NCBI GenBank assembly: GCA_002007465.1
Contig: LNAC01000232.1
Span: 3,839,817 to 3,903,816 of the forward strand
Direction of reading: 5' to 3'
Length of the DNA: 64,000 nucleotides
From: Ailurus styani
Lineage: Eukaryota > Chordata > Mammalia > Carnivora > Ailuridae
This document shows positions 48,755-60,589 of this stretch, one piece after another. The notes beneath the pieces are model-generated. The model did not search any database. It had not been told where the DNA came from and worked only from the letters and a program-made list of their open reading frames with translations. Position numbers and translations under genes: made by a program. Within the stretch, counting starts at the first letter, position 1. Each line of letters starts with the position of its first letter.

Positions 48755-48960
48755 CAATCATTGAGCACTTACTAGATAGTAGGCGCCATATTAAGTGTTT
48801 TTCATATACTGTATCAAACTATCTTTACCACAACCTCATCAGGGAGGTAGTACTATTGTTAGCCACATTTTGGAGGCAAGGAGACTGTTTCTGAGAGGTG
48901 AAGTAAACTCTCCAAGATGCCCAGTTTGTAAGAGGCAGAGAGCAGAGGCCAGACTAGAGT
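48755..48960 (-). repeat. MIR, antisense
   Basis: 'gagcacttactagatagtag', 'cacaacctcatcagggaggt', 'aagtaaactctccaagatgc' and 'agcagaggccagactagag' follow the reverse MIR order. Confidence 0.85.
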
Positions 48961-49689
48961 CAATGAAACCTCAAAATGTGAACCATAGATTAGGCACAGC
49001 TAGTGAGGGTGTGGGGCCTCCTCATCTGCTCACCATATCCTAGGCACTGGATAAATGATATCTATTATTATGATCATTATTTCTAGTGCTCTTAAAAGAG
49101 GGCAAGTACCTAGGAATTACTTCATACATTTGGATATGCAATTTTAGTTGAGGCGGATGAGTTAATGGCCTGGAATGACAAAAGGTAAACACGACTTGTT
49201 TTCATACAGTACTTCAAATACCAAATGATATTATCATTTACTAGTCATCTGTGCCATTGTGGTAGATTCATGAAAATATTGCCTTGATGGGTTTTCAGCT
49301 ACTCAGAACAGCTCTCCATAAAGAAAAAATGAAAAACAAATGGCCAATAAAAATACTGAGGGTTGTATGGACGAGACTCATAGTTAAAGAAATGTAATTT
49401 CAAACAGTATGTTTCCAGTGCTGCATGCATAGTTGTTCGGTTTGAGTACTGTGCAAATGTGATTGGTCAAGGAGGGGAGTGGGATGAATGTGTAGTTCTG
49501 AGTGCCAAACTCCAAGTTCTGCCCTACCTAAAACGTTGCAGGAGTGTGGGGGTGGCAAAAGGAATTTTTAAAATTCATTCACCCAAGGGGGACACCTTTA
49601 TAAAATCCATACAAAGGCACCCCATGGGTTTTCAGGGGAACTGTGAGATAATATTCCCCACCTACTGTTATTAGCAAAGACTAAAATGT

Positions 49690-50905
49690 TTTGTTATGTC
49701 CATAGCTGATGAGGGTGTGAGAAAACAGGCATTCTCTTGCATTGATTTGGGGAATTTTTGGAATTTAAATTGGGGCTGCTTTTTAGGGAAGCAGTGTGGC
49801 ACCATCTTAAAATTTTTTTTTTTTAACTCTCACAGCATTTGATCTAGGAATTCTATTTCTAATATTTATGCTTAGATATACCACAGAAATGGGGAAAGAT
49901 AACATTCAAGGATGTTTCTTGTGAAAGAGGAAACCAAAAACTACCCTTACCTATTCATGCAGGAATGTCTGGTTAAAAAAATTATAGTTTATCTATATAA
50001 TGATATAATATGGAACCACTTTGGGAAAATCTGTAAAGATATGAAAAGATACACACAATACTTTTAAATGAAGTCAATCAGGTTGCACAGCCCTTACATA
50101 GTATACTCTCACTGGTAAAAAAAAATGTAACATATATGTATATGTGGTTGTAGACTTGAAAGACCTTTCTGGAAGGAAATACAAGAAATAGTTAAAAGTG
50201 GTTCCTTCTGGAAAACTAGGGAAGTAAGGGTGAGGGATTTTAGTCTTCCACTTTATATGCCATTTTGTTGTTTAACTATATCTTGAAAATAAGGTGAAAA
50301 CAAATAAAAGAGTTTTTGGCTCCCCTGTTGCAGTATTATTCACAATAGCCAAGATATGGAAACAACCTAAGTGTCTGTCAGTGAATAAATGGATAAAGAA
50401 GATGTGGCATATATATGATGGAACATTATTCAGCTGTGAAAAAGAAAGACATTCTGCATTTGCAACAACATGGTTGGAACTTGAGGACTAAGTGAAATGA
50501 GTCAGACAGAGAAAGACAAACACTGTAGGATATCACTTAATATGTGGAATCTAAAAGAGCTGAACCCATAGAAACAGAGACTAAAAGGATGGCTTCCAGA
50601 GGTTGCAGTGTGGGAGAAAAAGGGAGATGTCGGTCAAAGAATACAAGCTTCCTGATGAATACATTTTGGGGATCTAATGTACAGAATTGTGATTATAGTT
50701 AATAACACTGCATTATGTACTTGAAAGTTGCGAAGAGGGTAGATCTTAAATGTTCTCACCACAAAAAAAGAGATGGTAATTATGTGAAGTGATGGAGGTG
50801 TTAGCTAAAGGCTGTGATGGCAGTCATTTTGCAATACATAAATGTATCGAGTCAACAGGGGGTACACCTCCAAGTTACACAGTATTACATGTCAGTGTCA
50901 TCTCA
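49690..50905 (+). repeat. Old L1 3' fragments, sense (two segments)
   Basis: 49690-50310 reads as an L1 3' UTR ('atctaggaattctatttcta', 'ttgggaaaatctgtaaagat'). 50315-50905 reads as a second L1 end ('cacaatagccaagatatgga', 'catggttggaacttgaggac', 'gtaattatgtgaagtgatgg'). Neither has coding capacity. Confidence 0.75.
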
Positions 50906-51500
50906 AAAGATCTGGGGAAAAAAGGAGGTTCTGGGAAAGCCAGTTCAAAGACAGAGATAGGTGTGCTGAAAGTTTACTACTTGGCAAGCACTCTTAGGTT
51001 CAACACGCATGGAAGAGAAGAGAAGGGAAGGAAGCAGGATCAGGTGGGAAGAAGGTACAGCATGAATTAGTCTCAATGAAAGCCTCAGCTAAACCGATTG
51101 TGATCTCAGGGGCTGGGATGGCCCTTCAGAGCTGTCCTGCCTCCAGGGGGAAGGGCCGGGCCTGATGGACCCTGGCAACAATTAGTCAATGGCTGAGGTC
51201 ATCTCAGGAAGACCATGTGACCTGGGGAGAGGAAGTTTTTGAGCGGAGCCATTTCTGGAAATGGTACCTGAGGAAATAAGCCCTTCAGTCCTGAAAAGGG
51301 AAATGGGTGACACATTCAGCACCATTTCTGTAGCAAAGCCCATTTTCTGCAGGTCTGATGACACTCTGATTTCTCGGTCAGTAAAACCCCACATAGTTAG
51401 CTCTTTCAGAGAGAGCTGATACAGCTAAGGACAGCACTGGCTTTAGGCTCTCGGTCCTTAACTCTGGCTTCTCATATTAAAGTATCAACAAACATCATTT

Positions 51501-51657
51501 TAAAAAAAAGTGTTATATTTTATTTTGCAAGAGAGAGAGACAGGGGGAGGGGCAGAGGAAGAGGGAGAGAGAGAATCTCAAGCAGATTCCCCGATGAGGA
51601 GGGAGCCTGGCACTGGGCTTGATTTCAAGACTCACCAGACCATGACCAGGCGCCCCT
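51501..51657 (-). mobile_element. Can-SINE with deleted promoter head
   Basis: ttttattttgcaagagagag, and 'aatctcaagcagattccccg' to gaccatgaccaggcgcccc. The segment between 'gacc' and 'aggcgccc', which normally carries most of the tRNA-like head, is missing. The TSD is caacaaacatcattt (51486-51500) and caactaacatcattt (51658-51672). Confidence 0.92.
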
Positions 51658-51760
51658 CAACTAACATCATTTAATTGTCGGTCTTCTTGAGCTCTTAACT
51701 CTCATGCTCAGCAAATTGTAAGCGATGAAATGTCTTCTATATCAGAAACATCACTTTCCT

Positions 51761-51955
51761 GAGGCACCTGGGTGGCTTAGTCGTTAAGCATCTGCCTTTG
51801 GCTCAGGTCATGATCCAGAGGGCCTGGGATCGAGTCCCACATCAGGCTCCCTGCTTGGCAGGAAGCTTGCTTCTCCCTCTCCCACTTCCCCTGTTTGTGT
51901 TCCCTCTCTCACTGTGTCTCTTTCTGTCAAGTTAATAAATAAATCTTAAAAAAAA
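51761..51955 (+). mobile_element. Can-SINE with perfect 17-bp TSD
   Basis: gaggcacctgggtggcttag head, tctttctgtcaagttaataa, aaatctt and A tail. The TSD agaaacatcactttcct is at 51744-51760 and 51956-51972. Confidence 0.97.
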
Positions 51956-51972
51956 AGAAACATCACTTTCCT

Positions 51973-52085
51973 CTCTCCCTCCCTCTTTTCCTTCCTTCTT
52001 TCCTTCCTTCCTTCCTTCCTTCCTTCCTTCCTTCCTTCCTTCCTTCTTTCCTCCCTCCCTCCCTCTTTTCATTCCTTCTTTCCAA
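51973..52085 (+). repeat. (CTTC)n / (CCCT)n microsatellite
   Basis: A pyrimidine-only block with a core of about fourteen cttc units, starting just after the SINE TSD. It is strongly strand-asymmetric and could form triplex DNA. Confidence 0.95.
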
Positions 52086-53383
52086 ACCCTACTTCCACCC
52101 ACTCATTATTTGAGAGTGCTACTGAAACAGTTTTAAATCCTCTGGTTAATTTGCTACCTGCTCTTCATTAAGAGAAGACTGAATTTTTCTTCTGCATAGC
52201 ATGCAAAAAGTAATACTCTGACTACACAGAAACCCTCATTCTTTAATAAAATGATGTTTTATTGAAGCTGAAGAACCACATCACCTTATAGTGCTTTTAC
52301 ATTAATAATCCAGCTAGCTTGTTTTGCCAGCTCAATAAAGGGGTGAGTAATTTGAAAATAATTCAGTTGGCCTGGTTTACAGGAGTGTACCACATTGTAA
52401 ATGAGTTTATCTGGAGAATCTGGATGCTATCAAAACATAATGGAACATAACCTCCCTTTGGGAAAGTAAATCATGGGACTCGAGAGGAAGACAAGGAAGG
52501 CTTTCTGGAAGAGAGCTAGTGCTTCTGAGTTTGTGGGTTTAGCAAGATCAGTTGGTCTGGGGTTGGATGGCAGTAATACTTGGCTTCAAAGCAGTCTTTA
52601 TCCTTCAATAATTTCCTAATCCTCGTTGTTATGTGAACGAGCAAACATTTGAAAGGCAAAGCTGTACAATGGAATTAGGATGGTCTCCTGAGTGAGGCAG
52701 GAAGTTTCAATGGGAGCAAAGAGCTTCCAAGGTTCCACTCAAAGGCTGTTTTGGGAAATTGAGTGAATACTGCTTAGAAGCAAAATGTTCTACAAGTCTC
52801 AGCATAATTATTGGTGCTAATCACAGGTATAAAAACCACCCAAGTGGTTTCTGTATTATAGGAAGGGTCACAAAAAGGACAAGGCTCTCCTCTTGGTGAC
52901 CCAGAATTGTATGGGGGGATGGGAAGCTTATGGGTAGCTTACTGATTTGGAACTGGAGGCTGGAGGACTTACCTCCAAGCTTTATTTACATAGCATTTGG
53001 TGTAACGTTGAGAAAAACTACATCCATAATATTTGTCCATTTCAAAGAATGGAGGGCGTGGTTGCCAGTAGGGATAATGGGGCTACCAAAGCCCACTCAG
53101 TTAGCCCCTCCATGCTACCATTTGTCTTTTCTATGAAAATGGATTTTCAATTTTCAGTTACCAGTGAAGGATCACTTCTTGATGTTTTGCTTAGGGAGCC
53201 TGAGTGCAAACATTAGTTAAGTACATCCTTGATGTAAACCTGGATTTATTTTTATTATTAAGGCAAACCTATGAGTTGATTTTGAATAAGATACAAGTTC
53301 CCGATAATCATGAATTGATTAATAATTAGATGATAATTATTATTTGATTAGAGAACATGATTAAAATGTGGTTTTCCATTTCT
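52086..53383. other. Intergenic block without recognised element
   Basis: I see no gene or clear repeat. The two overlapping plus-strand frames at 52930-53216 look like chance frames. Confidence 0.5.
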
Positions 53384-53575
53384 TTTTCTTTTTAAGATTT
53401 TATTTATTTATTTGAGAGAGAAAGAGAACTTGAGAGATCGAGTGGGAAGAGAGGCAGAGGGAGAGGCAGACTCCCTCCAGAGCAGGAAGGCCCATGAGGG
53501 ACTCAATCCCAAGACCCCAGGATCATGACCTGAGCCACAGGCAGATGCTTAACGGGCTAAGCCACCCAGGCGCCC
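53384..53575 (-). mobile_element. Can-SINE, minus orientation
   Basis: ctttttaagattttatttat, gagagagaaagagaacttga, and an end at aagccacccaggcgccc. The flanking ggttttccattt and ggttttcagttt are a weak TSD. Confidence 0.93.
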
Positions 53576-53930
53576 AGGTTTTCAGTTTCATCAAGGTATA
53601 ACTGGTACAATAAATTGCACACTTAAAATGTACAGTTTGGTAGATTTTGACATATATATTGACCTGTGAATCCATCACCATAATCAAACTAAGGTACATA
53701 TTTACTGTCCCCCCAAGTTTCCATGTGCCTCTGTGTAACTGCCCCCTCCAGCCCCAGACAACCACTGATGTGCTTTCTATCATTATTGTTGAATTTGTAT
53801 TTTATTCCCATATACTGTAGAGATGGAATGTACTCTTCTTTGTCTAGCTTCTTTCACTCAGTACAATTCTTTGTCATTGTATGCGTATAATGGTTTGTTC
53901 CTTTTATTGGCAAGTAGTGTTATGTGGTAT
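53576..53930 (-). repeat. L1 3' UTR, antisense
   Basis: 'gtagattttgacatatatat', 'gaatccatcaccataatcaa', 'gacaaccactgatgtgcttt' and 'tctagcttctttcactcagt' are diagnostic antisense L1 motifs. Confidence 0.8.
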
Positions 53931-54190
53931 GGTGTGATGGTTAATTTTATGTATCAAGTGGACTGGGCTAAGCTATGCCCCGATAGCTGGTAAAACCTTA
54001 TTTCTGGGTGTGTCTGTGAGGGTGTTGTGGAAAAGATCAGCATTTGAATTGGTAGAGTGAGTAAAGGAGAACAGACCTCAGCAAGGCAGATGGACAATGT
54101 TTACCTGCTGAGGGCCTGAATAGACCAAAAAGGCGGAGAAAGAGCGATTTAGCTCTCTGAGCTGGGACATCCATGCTCTGGTGAGGTATA
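53930..54190 (+). repeat. ERVL-type LTR fragment (MLT2-like)
   Basis: It starts 'tgtgatggttaattttatgt' and continues 'gatagctggtaaaaccttat', 'ctgtgagggtgttgtggaaa' and 'gggcctgaatagaccaaaaa'. This is the 5' two-thirds of a known old LTR. It is a solo fragment with no internal viral sequence seen. Confidence 0.65.
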
Positions 54191-54199
54191 CACAACATG

Positions 54200-55634
54200 T
54201 TACAATTATTTTAGATTTTTCTCTGAGGAAAAAAAACGACCTCATTAAAAAGCAATCATAGTTTTCCACTATTTTAAAAGTTGTAAGACAGGTCAATAGG
54301 ACTTACCTTTAAATTTTAATTGGGTGTTTGGGCATCTCTCTAACTGAGGCTCTTTAAAGGGGGATGATGTCCAGGAGAATCAGAAAGAACTGAAGAGTCC
54401 GCTGTTAGAGGGATAGGTGACAGCTTCTTAGGTAGAGGGATAGGGCACCAAGTGCCGAAGAAGAGGAGAGATAGCAAGAACAGAATATAGAATCATAGAA
54501 CTTGAGGGCACAGATGATTTTGGAAGTCACTCAGTCAAATCCCTCACATTTAAAGGACGTGTCTGATACACTATAGAAGGAGACAGAGCCTGAGATAACA
54601 GAAAAAATAGGAAGGAGAATATCCCGGATGTTCAAATGACAACCCAGAGGCCTGTGGTAGGAGCCAGTGCGAACACTACTTTATAAAAACACCTTTGTCC
54701 AATCCAGAAAAAGATGTCTCTTGGGGCTAACAGACTCCCAGGCACTCAGCCTCGTTAATGAAATGTGGCCTGGATTTCAGCCTTCTCCTGCCCTTTTGGT
54801 GGAGGGCTTCTGTGTGGTACACAAAGCCAAAATAAAATGGTCTTTCCATTAGCCAAAGAGAAATCTAGAAACCAGAATTCCTAACTCAGTAGGTTTGGGA
54901 ATGCAGTGATTACTGTCAGCACAGTTTGAAGATGAAGGTTCACACAGACAATAAATTTTCAAGCAATCAGGTGTAGATGAGTGTGGCTAAGACTTGGTAG
55001 GAAGGCTCTGAGATGGAGGGCAAGGCACTGTAGATCCAGAGTGAGCATGGAGTAAAGAAGACTGATTGGAGAACTCTACCTCCAGAGGTCAGTTTCCAGC
55101 AGGGGGTCTGAGAGGCTGAAGGCGAATGATGCCAAGGGGCTCCTGGGAAATCCTAGCCTTCTTAATGCTATACTTTAACACCGTGTTTTTATCCCGAAAT
55201 TCCTTCATGCTGAAGTGAAATGTTGGAGCTCAGACATGGGGGAACTGAAGATTGTTGGTCTTTGATAAGAAAACCAAAACAAAACCTCCATTTGATTTTG
55301 GATGATGACCACGAAGAAAATAAACTTGAGTTCCACTAGACATGAGACAGGCTATACTTTTTCAATCTATCCACTTCAGTCCAATGTTGCTCGTAAGGCC
55401 TAGACAAATAAATAGCCAACTTCGTATCAGGTTGTATAGTTCAACATAATATCAAGTAAGGATTTAAGGAAACATGGAAACATGGATTTAAGGAAATCAC
55501 TTTGTAACATTCAACAGCTCAATCAGAGTATACATGGCTACTAATATTTTCCAAGTAAAACAGAATTTAGTGTTTTTTGAAAATTTATGTAGCCTTTGAT
55601 TATGACCTCAGGGACTTTGAAATAACTACTGATA
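54200..55634. other. Intergenic block, mostly unrecognised
   Basis: A short MER5-like phrase lies at 54865-54905 ('cctaactcagtaggtttggg'). Nothing else is recognised, and no ORF is supported. Confidence 0.5.
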
Positions 55635-55650
55635 TGTCATCTAAACTTTT

Positions 55651-55846
55651 TTTTTAAAGATTTTATTTATTTATTTGACACAGAGAGAGATTACAAGTAG
55701 GCAGAGAGGCAGGCAGAGAGACAAGGAGAGGAGGAAGCAGGCTCCCCGCTGAGCAGAGAGCCCAATGCGGCCTCGATCCCAGGACGCTGAGATCATGACC
55801 TGAGCCGAAAGCAGAGGCTTTAACCCACTGAGCCACCCAGGCTCCC
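55651..55846 (-). mobile_element. Young Can-SINE with perfect 16-bp TSD
   Basis: tttttaaagattttatttat, gattacaagtaggcagagag, and an end at gagccacccaggctccc. The TSD tgtcatctaaactttt is at 55635-55650 and 55847-55862. Confidence 0.97.
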
Positions 55847-56029
55847 TGTCATCTAAACTTTTTAACTACCATTAAAACTTTTCAAATAATTAAAAAACAT
55901 TTTATTAGGCAAATTTAAGGTATTTCACCTTATTATCAGAATTAACTGTATTACATATGAATTTTCCAGTTTAAACTATGCTAATCTTAACTCTGAATTC
56001 AGAAAGGTTAGTGTAATTTTCTTAAAGTC

Positions 56030-56110
56030 TGGTCCATGGAGCCCCAATAATGCCAGATGAAGCCTGAAAATACAGATTCTGGGGTTAAAAACATTTGAGA
56101 AATACTGGCT
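56030..56110. repeat. MER5-like hAT fragment
   Basis: 'gtctggtccatggagcccca', 'aaaatacagattctggggtt' and 'catttgagaaatactggc' resemble MER5A ends. It is short and diverged. Confidence 0.45.
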
Positions 56111-56254
56111 ACTCTCATGCAAAAACACAAAGCACATTAGCCCATTAAAAGTTCCATAGTAAGAAAACCTTTAAAATTTTATTTAACCAAGCATTTCCCA
56201 AAGTTATGTGACTATAGTCCTACTTTTTAAAGTAAAATTTTGATTTACTTAACA

Positions 56255-56650
56255 TTGTTCCAGTTACAGACTGTTGCTTAACAAACTTCCCTAAAAGTTC
56301 ATGGCTTAAATTAACAACAGTTGCTAATTTAGTTCATGAATCTGAAATCTGGGCAGGGCTCAGTGGCAAAGGCTTGGGTTTTCTTCACTTGGTGTCACCT
56401 GGGGTAGTTTGATTAGCGGCTGGAAAACCAATGTTAGGATGGTTTACTCCCATTGTTGGCAGGTTGATACCAGCTGTCAGGGGAGGTCAATCAGTTCTGA
56501 GGGTCTGGGGCCTCTGTTCTTTCCACATAGGTATCTCCACTTGGGCTTCTCCCCAGCTCTTCAGGCTTCTTAGGAGCATGGTGGTTGGGCTCCAAGAGTA
56601 GGTGTCCCAAGTGACGGGGAGGGGAAGCTGCTGATTTCTTAAGGTCTGTG
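56255..56650. repeat. Interspersed repeat, family not determined
   Basis: 'gactgttgcttaacaaactt', 'catggcttaaattaacaaca' and 'gaatctgaaatctgggcagg' follow a frequent mammalian repeat reading 'tgttgctgtgtaacaaacca ... agtggcttaaaacaacaa'. I cannot name it with confidence. Confidence 0.5.
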
Positions 56651-56839
56651 TCTGGAAGCTGGCACAGTCTCACTTCAGCTCTGTTACATTGGTCAAGCAG
56701 TCACAGAACCAAGATTCAAGGGCAGGGGACATAGACCCCTCACGTCTTGATGGAAGGAGTTTCAAAGAATGTAGTGGCTGCTATATATGGTAAATTATAC
56801 CTACAGAAAAACACAAATCACAAGAGCAGAGTTTAGTGG

Positions 56840-56960
56840 ATTTTTGCATAATAAATTCACTCATGTAATCAGCGTCCAGGAGCCTCCTTTACCTCATGCC
56901 CTCTTCCAGTTACCAGCCCCTCAAGGGTAACCAACATTCTGATCCTTAACCCTAAAGATT
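56840..56960 (-). repeat. L1 3' UTR fragment, antisense
   Basis: 'gtggatttttgcataataaa', 'atcagcgtccaggagcctcc' and 'cagttaccagcccctcaagg' resemble antisense L1 3' UTR text such as that at 53576-53930. Confidence 0.45.
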
Positions 56961-56964
56961 AGTA

Positions 56965-57190
56965 CAGGGGTTCTCAGTCTCAGCTGGATAGCTTTTTGTT
57001 GGGGATGGGGAAGGGGCTGTTCCTTGCAGCCTGGGCAGGATGTTTAGCAGCACCCCTGGCCTCTACCCATCAGATGCCAAAGCATCCCCCTCCCCAGCTG
57101 TGCCAACCAAAACTGTCTGCAGAAATTGCTAAATATCCTGGGGGCTTGGGGGACAGGCAAAATCACCCTAATTGAGAATCATGGGGCTGG
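56965..57190. repeat. MER5-type hAT DNA transposon, nearly full length
   Basis: The element begins 'ggttctcagtctcagctgga' and ends 'caccctaattgagaatcatg'. Inside are 'agcacccctggcctctaccc' and 'aaactgtctgcagaaattgc'. The two ends are inverted, as expected for a non-autonomous hAT element. Confidence 0.75.
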
Positions 57191-57199
57191 AAGATAATA

Positions 57200-57390
57200 T
57201 CTCTCTTTTATTATTTGTCTAAATCCCTCTTATCCATCTCGAATATAAATTCCAAGAAGCACAGATTTTTGTTTGTTTGTTTTGTTTTGTTTTAGTTGGT
57301 CTGTTTTGATTCTGATTCCCCAGTCTCTAGGAGACTGTCTGGCATATAGCAGAAAATCAACACTGTTGATTCAGTGAGGGAGTGAATAAA
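57200..57390 (-). repeat. L2 3' end, antisense
   Basis: 'gaatataaattccaagaagc', 'cagtctctaggagactgtct' and 'cagtgagggagtgaataaaa' follow the antisense L2 end, with a (GTTT)n insertion at 57270-57290. Confidence 0.55.
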
Positions 57391-57397
57391 AGGTAGC

Positions 57398-57769
57398 TTT
57401 TTTTTTTTTTTTTTTTTTTTTTGTATAGGCTCCATGCGCAGCCGGGAGCCCAACGTGGGGTTTGAACTCATGATTCTGAGACCAAGAGCTAAGGGGCACC
57501 TGGTTGGCTCAGTCGGTTAAGCTTCTACCTTCAGCTCAGGTAATGATCTCAGGGTTCTAGGATAGAGCTCCACATAGGGTTCCCCGCTCAGCAGGGAGTC
57601 TACTGCTCCCTCTCCCTCTGCCCCTTGCCCCAATCATGCACACACTCTCTCTCGAATAAATAAAATCTAAAATACATACATACATACATACATACATACA
57701 TACATACATACATACATACCTAGGCTGAAATCAAGAGACACTCAACTGACTGAGCCACCTGGGTGCCCC
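57398..57769 (-). mobile_element. Can-SINE (minus) split by a nested Can-SINE
   Basis: The left half is a T25 run, then 'gtataggctccatgcgcagc' and 'tggggtttgaactcatgatt' up to about 57492. The right half, from about 57721, is 'ggctgaaatcaagagacact', ending at gagccacctgggtgcccc. Together they make one older minus-strand element. Confidence 0.9.
57493..57720 (+). mobile_element. Nested Can-SINE (plus) with (ATAC)n tail
   Basis: ggggcacctggttggctcag head, ctcgaataaataaaatctaa, then about 12 units of atac at 57672-57719. It sits inside the minus-strand SINE. Confidence 0.93.
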
Positions 57770-58316
57770 TAATTCTAAATAGTTATTTAAAGAGTCAACT
57801 TTCAAATACATATTTTGTGTTCAGCTGAACACTCCATCACAAATAATCTGTCCATTTTTGTTAGAAATGAAGTTCACATGGATATATACTGAGAACAAAT
57901 ACAGTTCTAATAGGAATCTATATTGGTTAATTTCTTCCTTCAGCAATATGAAAAATAAGCCTTGGAAATAGAGAAGATTGTGGTTTTTCAGACAAATGGG
58001 CTGAGTCTCATGATTGTGTTAATAATTTACTATAATAAACACAAATTGTGGTTTGTAATTGCTGTGATAGCTTTGTGAAAGAGGAACTTGTAGTCACAAA
58101 GTTTTCATTAAAAACCTGGGTGAGGTGTCAGTTTCTGAAAGAGTAGAAGAGGAAATGAGGAAGATTACAAGACAGTGGCAAGGACTTGGGAAGTTATTTC
58201 TTTAGAGCAAATGTCTGAACATTCCTTCTAGAAGATAGGCATTGACTTTACTCTGAAAACATCCCTCTCTCCCTAGACAATGCATGTAGTAGGATTTCCC
58301 ATCTCACTTGGTAAAT

Positions 58317-58515
58317 GTCTTTTTTTTTCTTTAAAGATTTTATTTATTTGAGAGAAAGAGCATGTGTGTGCACGAGTTGAGGGGGCATTGGTGAAGAGGG
58401 AGAAGCAGACTCTCCTCCGAACAGGGAGCCAGATGGGGGACTCGATCCCAGGACCCTGAGAACATGACCTGAGACGAAGGCAGATGCTGAACTGACTGAG
58501 CCACCCAGGAGTCCC
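58317..58515 (-). mobile_element. Can-SINE, minus orientation, 13-bp TSD
   Basis: ctttaaagattttatttatt, gagcatgtgtgtgcacgagt, and an end at gagccacccaggagtccc. The TSD tcacttggtaaat is at 58304-58316 and 58516-58528. Confidence 0.96.
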
Positions 58516-58560
58516 TCACTTGGTAAATTTATTAAGGGTCATCTCAAGAAAAATTTTCAG

Positions 58561-58718
58561 GGATGCCTGGGTGGCTCAGTCGGTTAAGCATCTGACTCTT
58601 GATTTCAGCTCAGGTCATGATCTCAGGGTCGTGAGATTGGGCTCTGCGCTGGATGTGGAGCCTGCTTAAATTTCTCGCCCTCTGCTCCTCCCCCTGCTTC
58701 TCTCTCTCCCTCTCAAAA
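58561..58718 (+). mobile_element. Can-SINE, plus orientation
   Basis: ggatgcctgggtggctcagt head, 'ctgactcttgatttcagctc', 'ctctctctccctctcaaaaa'. A flanking aaattttcag-type duplication is visible. It lies 45 bp from the minus-strand SINE at 58317-58515. Confidence 0.93.
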
Positions 58719-59036
58719 AAATTTTTTTTCAGTACAAATAGGATTCTCAATAATTTTTGACAGACATGCCATGCTCTCTTAAATTCCAGCTGCATTTATT
58801 TACTCTTCAGTCACAATTATATCAGAAAAATGGACACAAGTACTAATACCTAAGGCAACTAAAGTTAGGGGCACAATGAAAACAGAATTTTATAGTTGCA
58901 AAGGCTCTTAAAGATCGTATGATCATTTTGAAGAGGCAAACTGCTACAAAAATCTTACCTGAGCAGCTTTTCTATTTTCTGGGTGATTCTGAATGGTTTC
59001 ATTTCCCTGAAGCCACCTCTGTTAAAAAACTACTAT

Positions 59037-59236
59037 AGGGGCACCTGTGGGGCTCAGTCGGTTAAGCATCTGCCTTGGGCTCAGGTCATGATCCCAGAGT
59101 CCTGGGATTGAGCCCTGCATTGGGCTCCCTGCTTGCAGGATGCCTGCTTCTCCCTCTCCTACTCCCCCTGCTTATATTCCCTCTCTTGCTGTGTCTCTAT
59201 CTGTCATATAAATAAATAAAATCTTAAAAAAAAAAA
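59037..59236 (+). mobile_element. Can-SINE, plus orientation
   Basis: aggggcacctgtggggctca head, ctgcttctccctctcctact, and aaataaataaaatcttaaaa tail. Confidence 0.94.
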
Positions 59237-59239
59237 CCC

Positions 59240-60200
59240 GAAGCTCATGTGTAAGACTCAGTGTTGAGTAGTGACTTGCCCATAAACCCAGTTAATGACA
59301 GGACAAACAATTTTGAGCCAGTGCTCTAAAGTATCACATCCAACATATATCTTATGAAACAAAGACCGAAGAAATATAATACATAAGAGTATGGAGTGAT
59401 AAAATAGCACAAAGGCTTTCATCAACCCCGGAGGATTGACTGCTCAAATTCTGCAGCTAGTTAATGTCTGAATGAAATAAATTCCATATTGGCCATTCAA
59501 GTCCTTACGGTTCAAAAGATGTTAGTGTCCAGATTTTTTAAACTGGAATTTGAATACCACTTGTAAAAGAAGTATGTCTGTACAGGTTTCATATTTTAAT
59601 TTCTCAAGATTTGAACATGTTAAGACTTGTCATTACACTGCCAAATGCTTATGATTCATTTCAGCAGAAGTAGCTAGGAATGAGGAGAGGGTGGGAGTGT
59701 GAGTGTACCAATTTTGTATGACGCAAAAAGGGAGATGAAGTAAAAGGAGGATATTTTTAGATTCTGCTTTTGAAACAAAAACAGCTTAAATCAGGTGATT
59801 TGTTTACTTTAAAATAGGAAAAAATAACCAAAAATCAGATTTGGGATTTCTGAAAGACACACCATCCTATTTTAGAATAATTGCTATAATTGCAGGTTAC
59901 TTTCTTAAAATACCTGAAAAAAATGCTTTCTAAAAATATAACTCCACAAGGACAGAAAAAGGTATTTACACCACAGAGCACTTAAACACCAAAGGAATTT
60001 GCTACTTCCATGTAACCTATGCAGTAGTATTTAAAGAATGTGCTAGGAAATTTACTGCCTACATCAGAAATAAGGAAGGGGAAAGAAATGGACATGTAAC
60101 TTACTTTCAGTAGGTATGAAGTTCTTTCAGTTTCGCTCATTATTTATGGAATTGGAAGACACTGAGTTTGACGCCTGCCCTCAAGGTGCCCTAGCCTAGA
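59240..60200. other. Intergenic block without recognised element
   Basis: AT-rich sequence. I see no repeat family or ORF I can support. Confidence 0.5.
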
Positions 60201-60205
60201 GAGAA

Positions 60206-60420
60206 ACATACACATATCCCCACAGACATCTCACAAATGCACATTTTCACACAGCAAAGTACCCCCGCACACCCATATACACATATGTTCACATACACAT
60301 ACACATAGTCACACACTATATGCATGCATGTTCATACACAAATACACATACACGTATCCTCACATACATATTCACATACAGACATATATACACCCAGAAA
60401 TACACACTCACATATAGATA
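60206..60420. repeat. Degenerate CA/TA-rich (cacata)n tract
   Basis: About 215 bp dominated by cacaca, cacata and tacaca units with few other words. It is an interrupted microsatellite with alternating purine-pyrimidine stretches. Confidence 0.85.
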
Positions 60421-60589
60421 TGTTTGGGAGTTAAAAACATGGAGACAGTGAGTAGAGTATGTTTTTAAATTAAGAAGGGCAGGAGAAAGAAATCTCAGCG
60501 GTAACAGTCCTGTGAGATAGCTATTACAGAAGCTCAGTAAAGCTAAGGAAACAGTCTTAGAGGAGTTGCTAAATGCTAGGGAGTATGGT

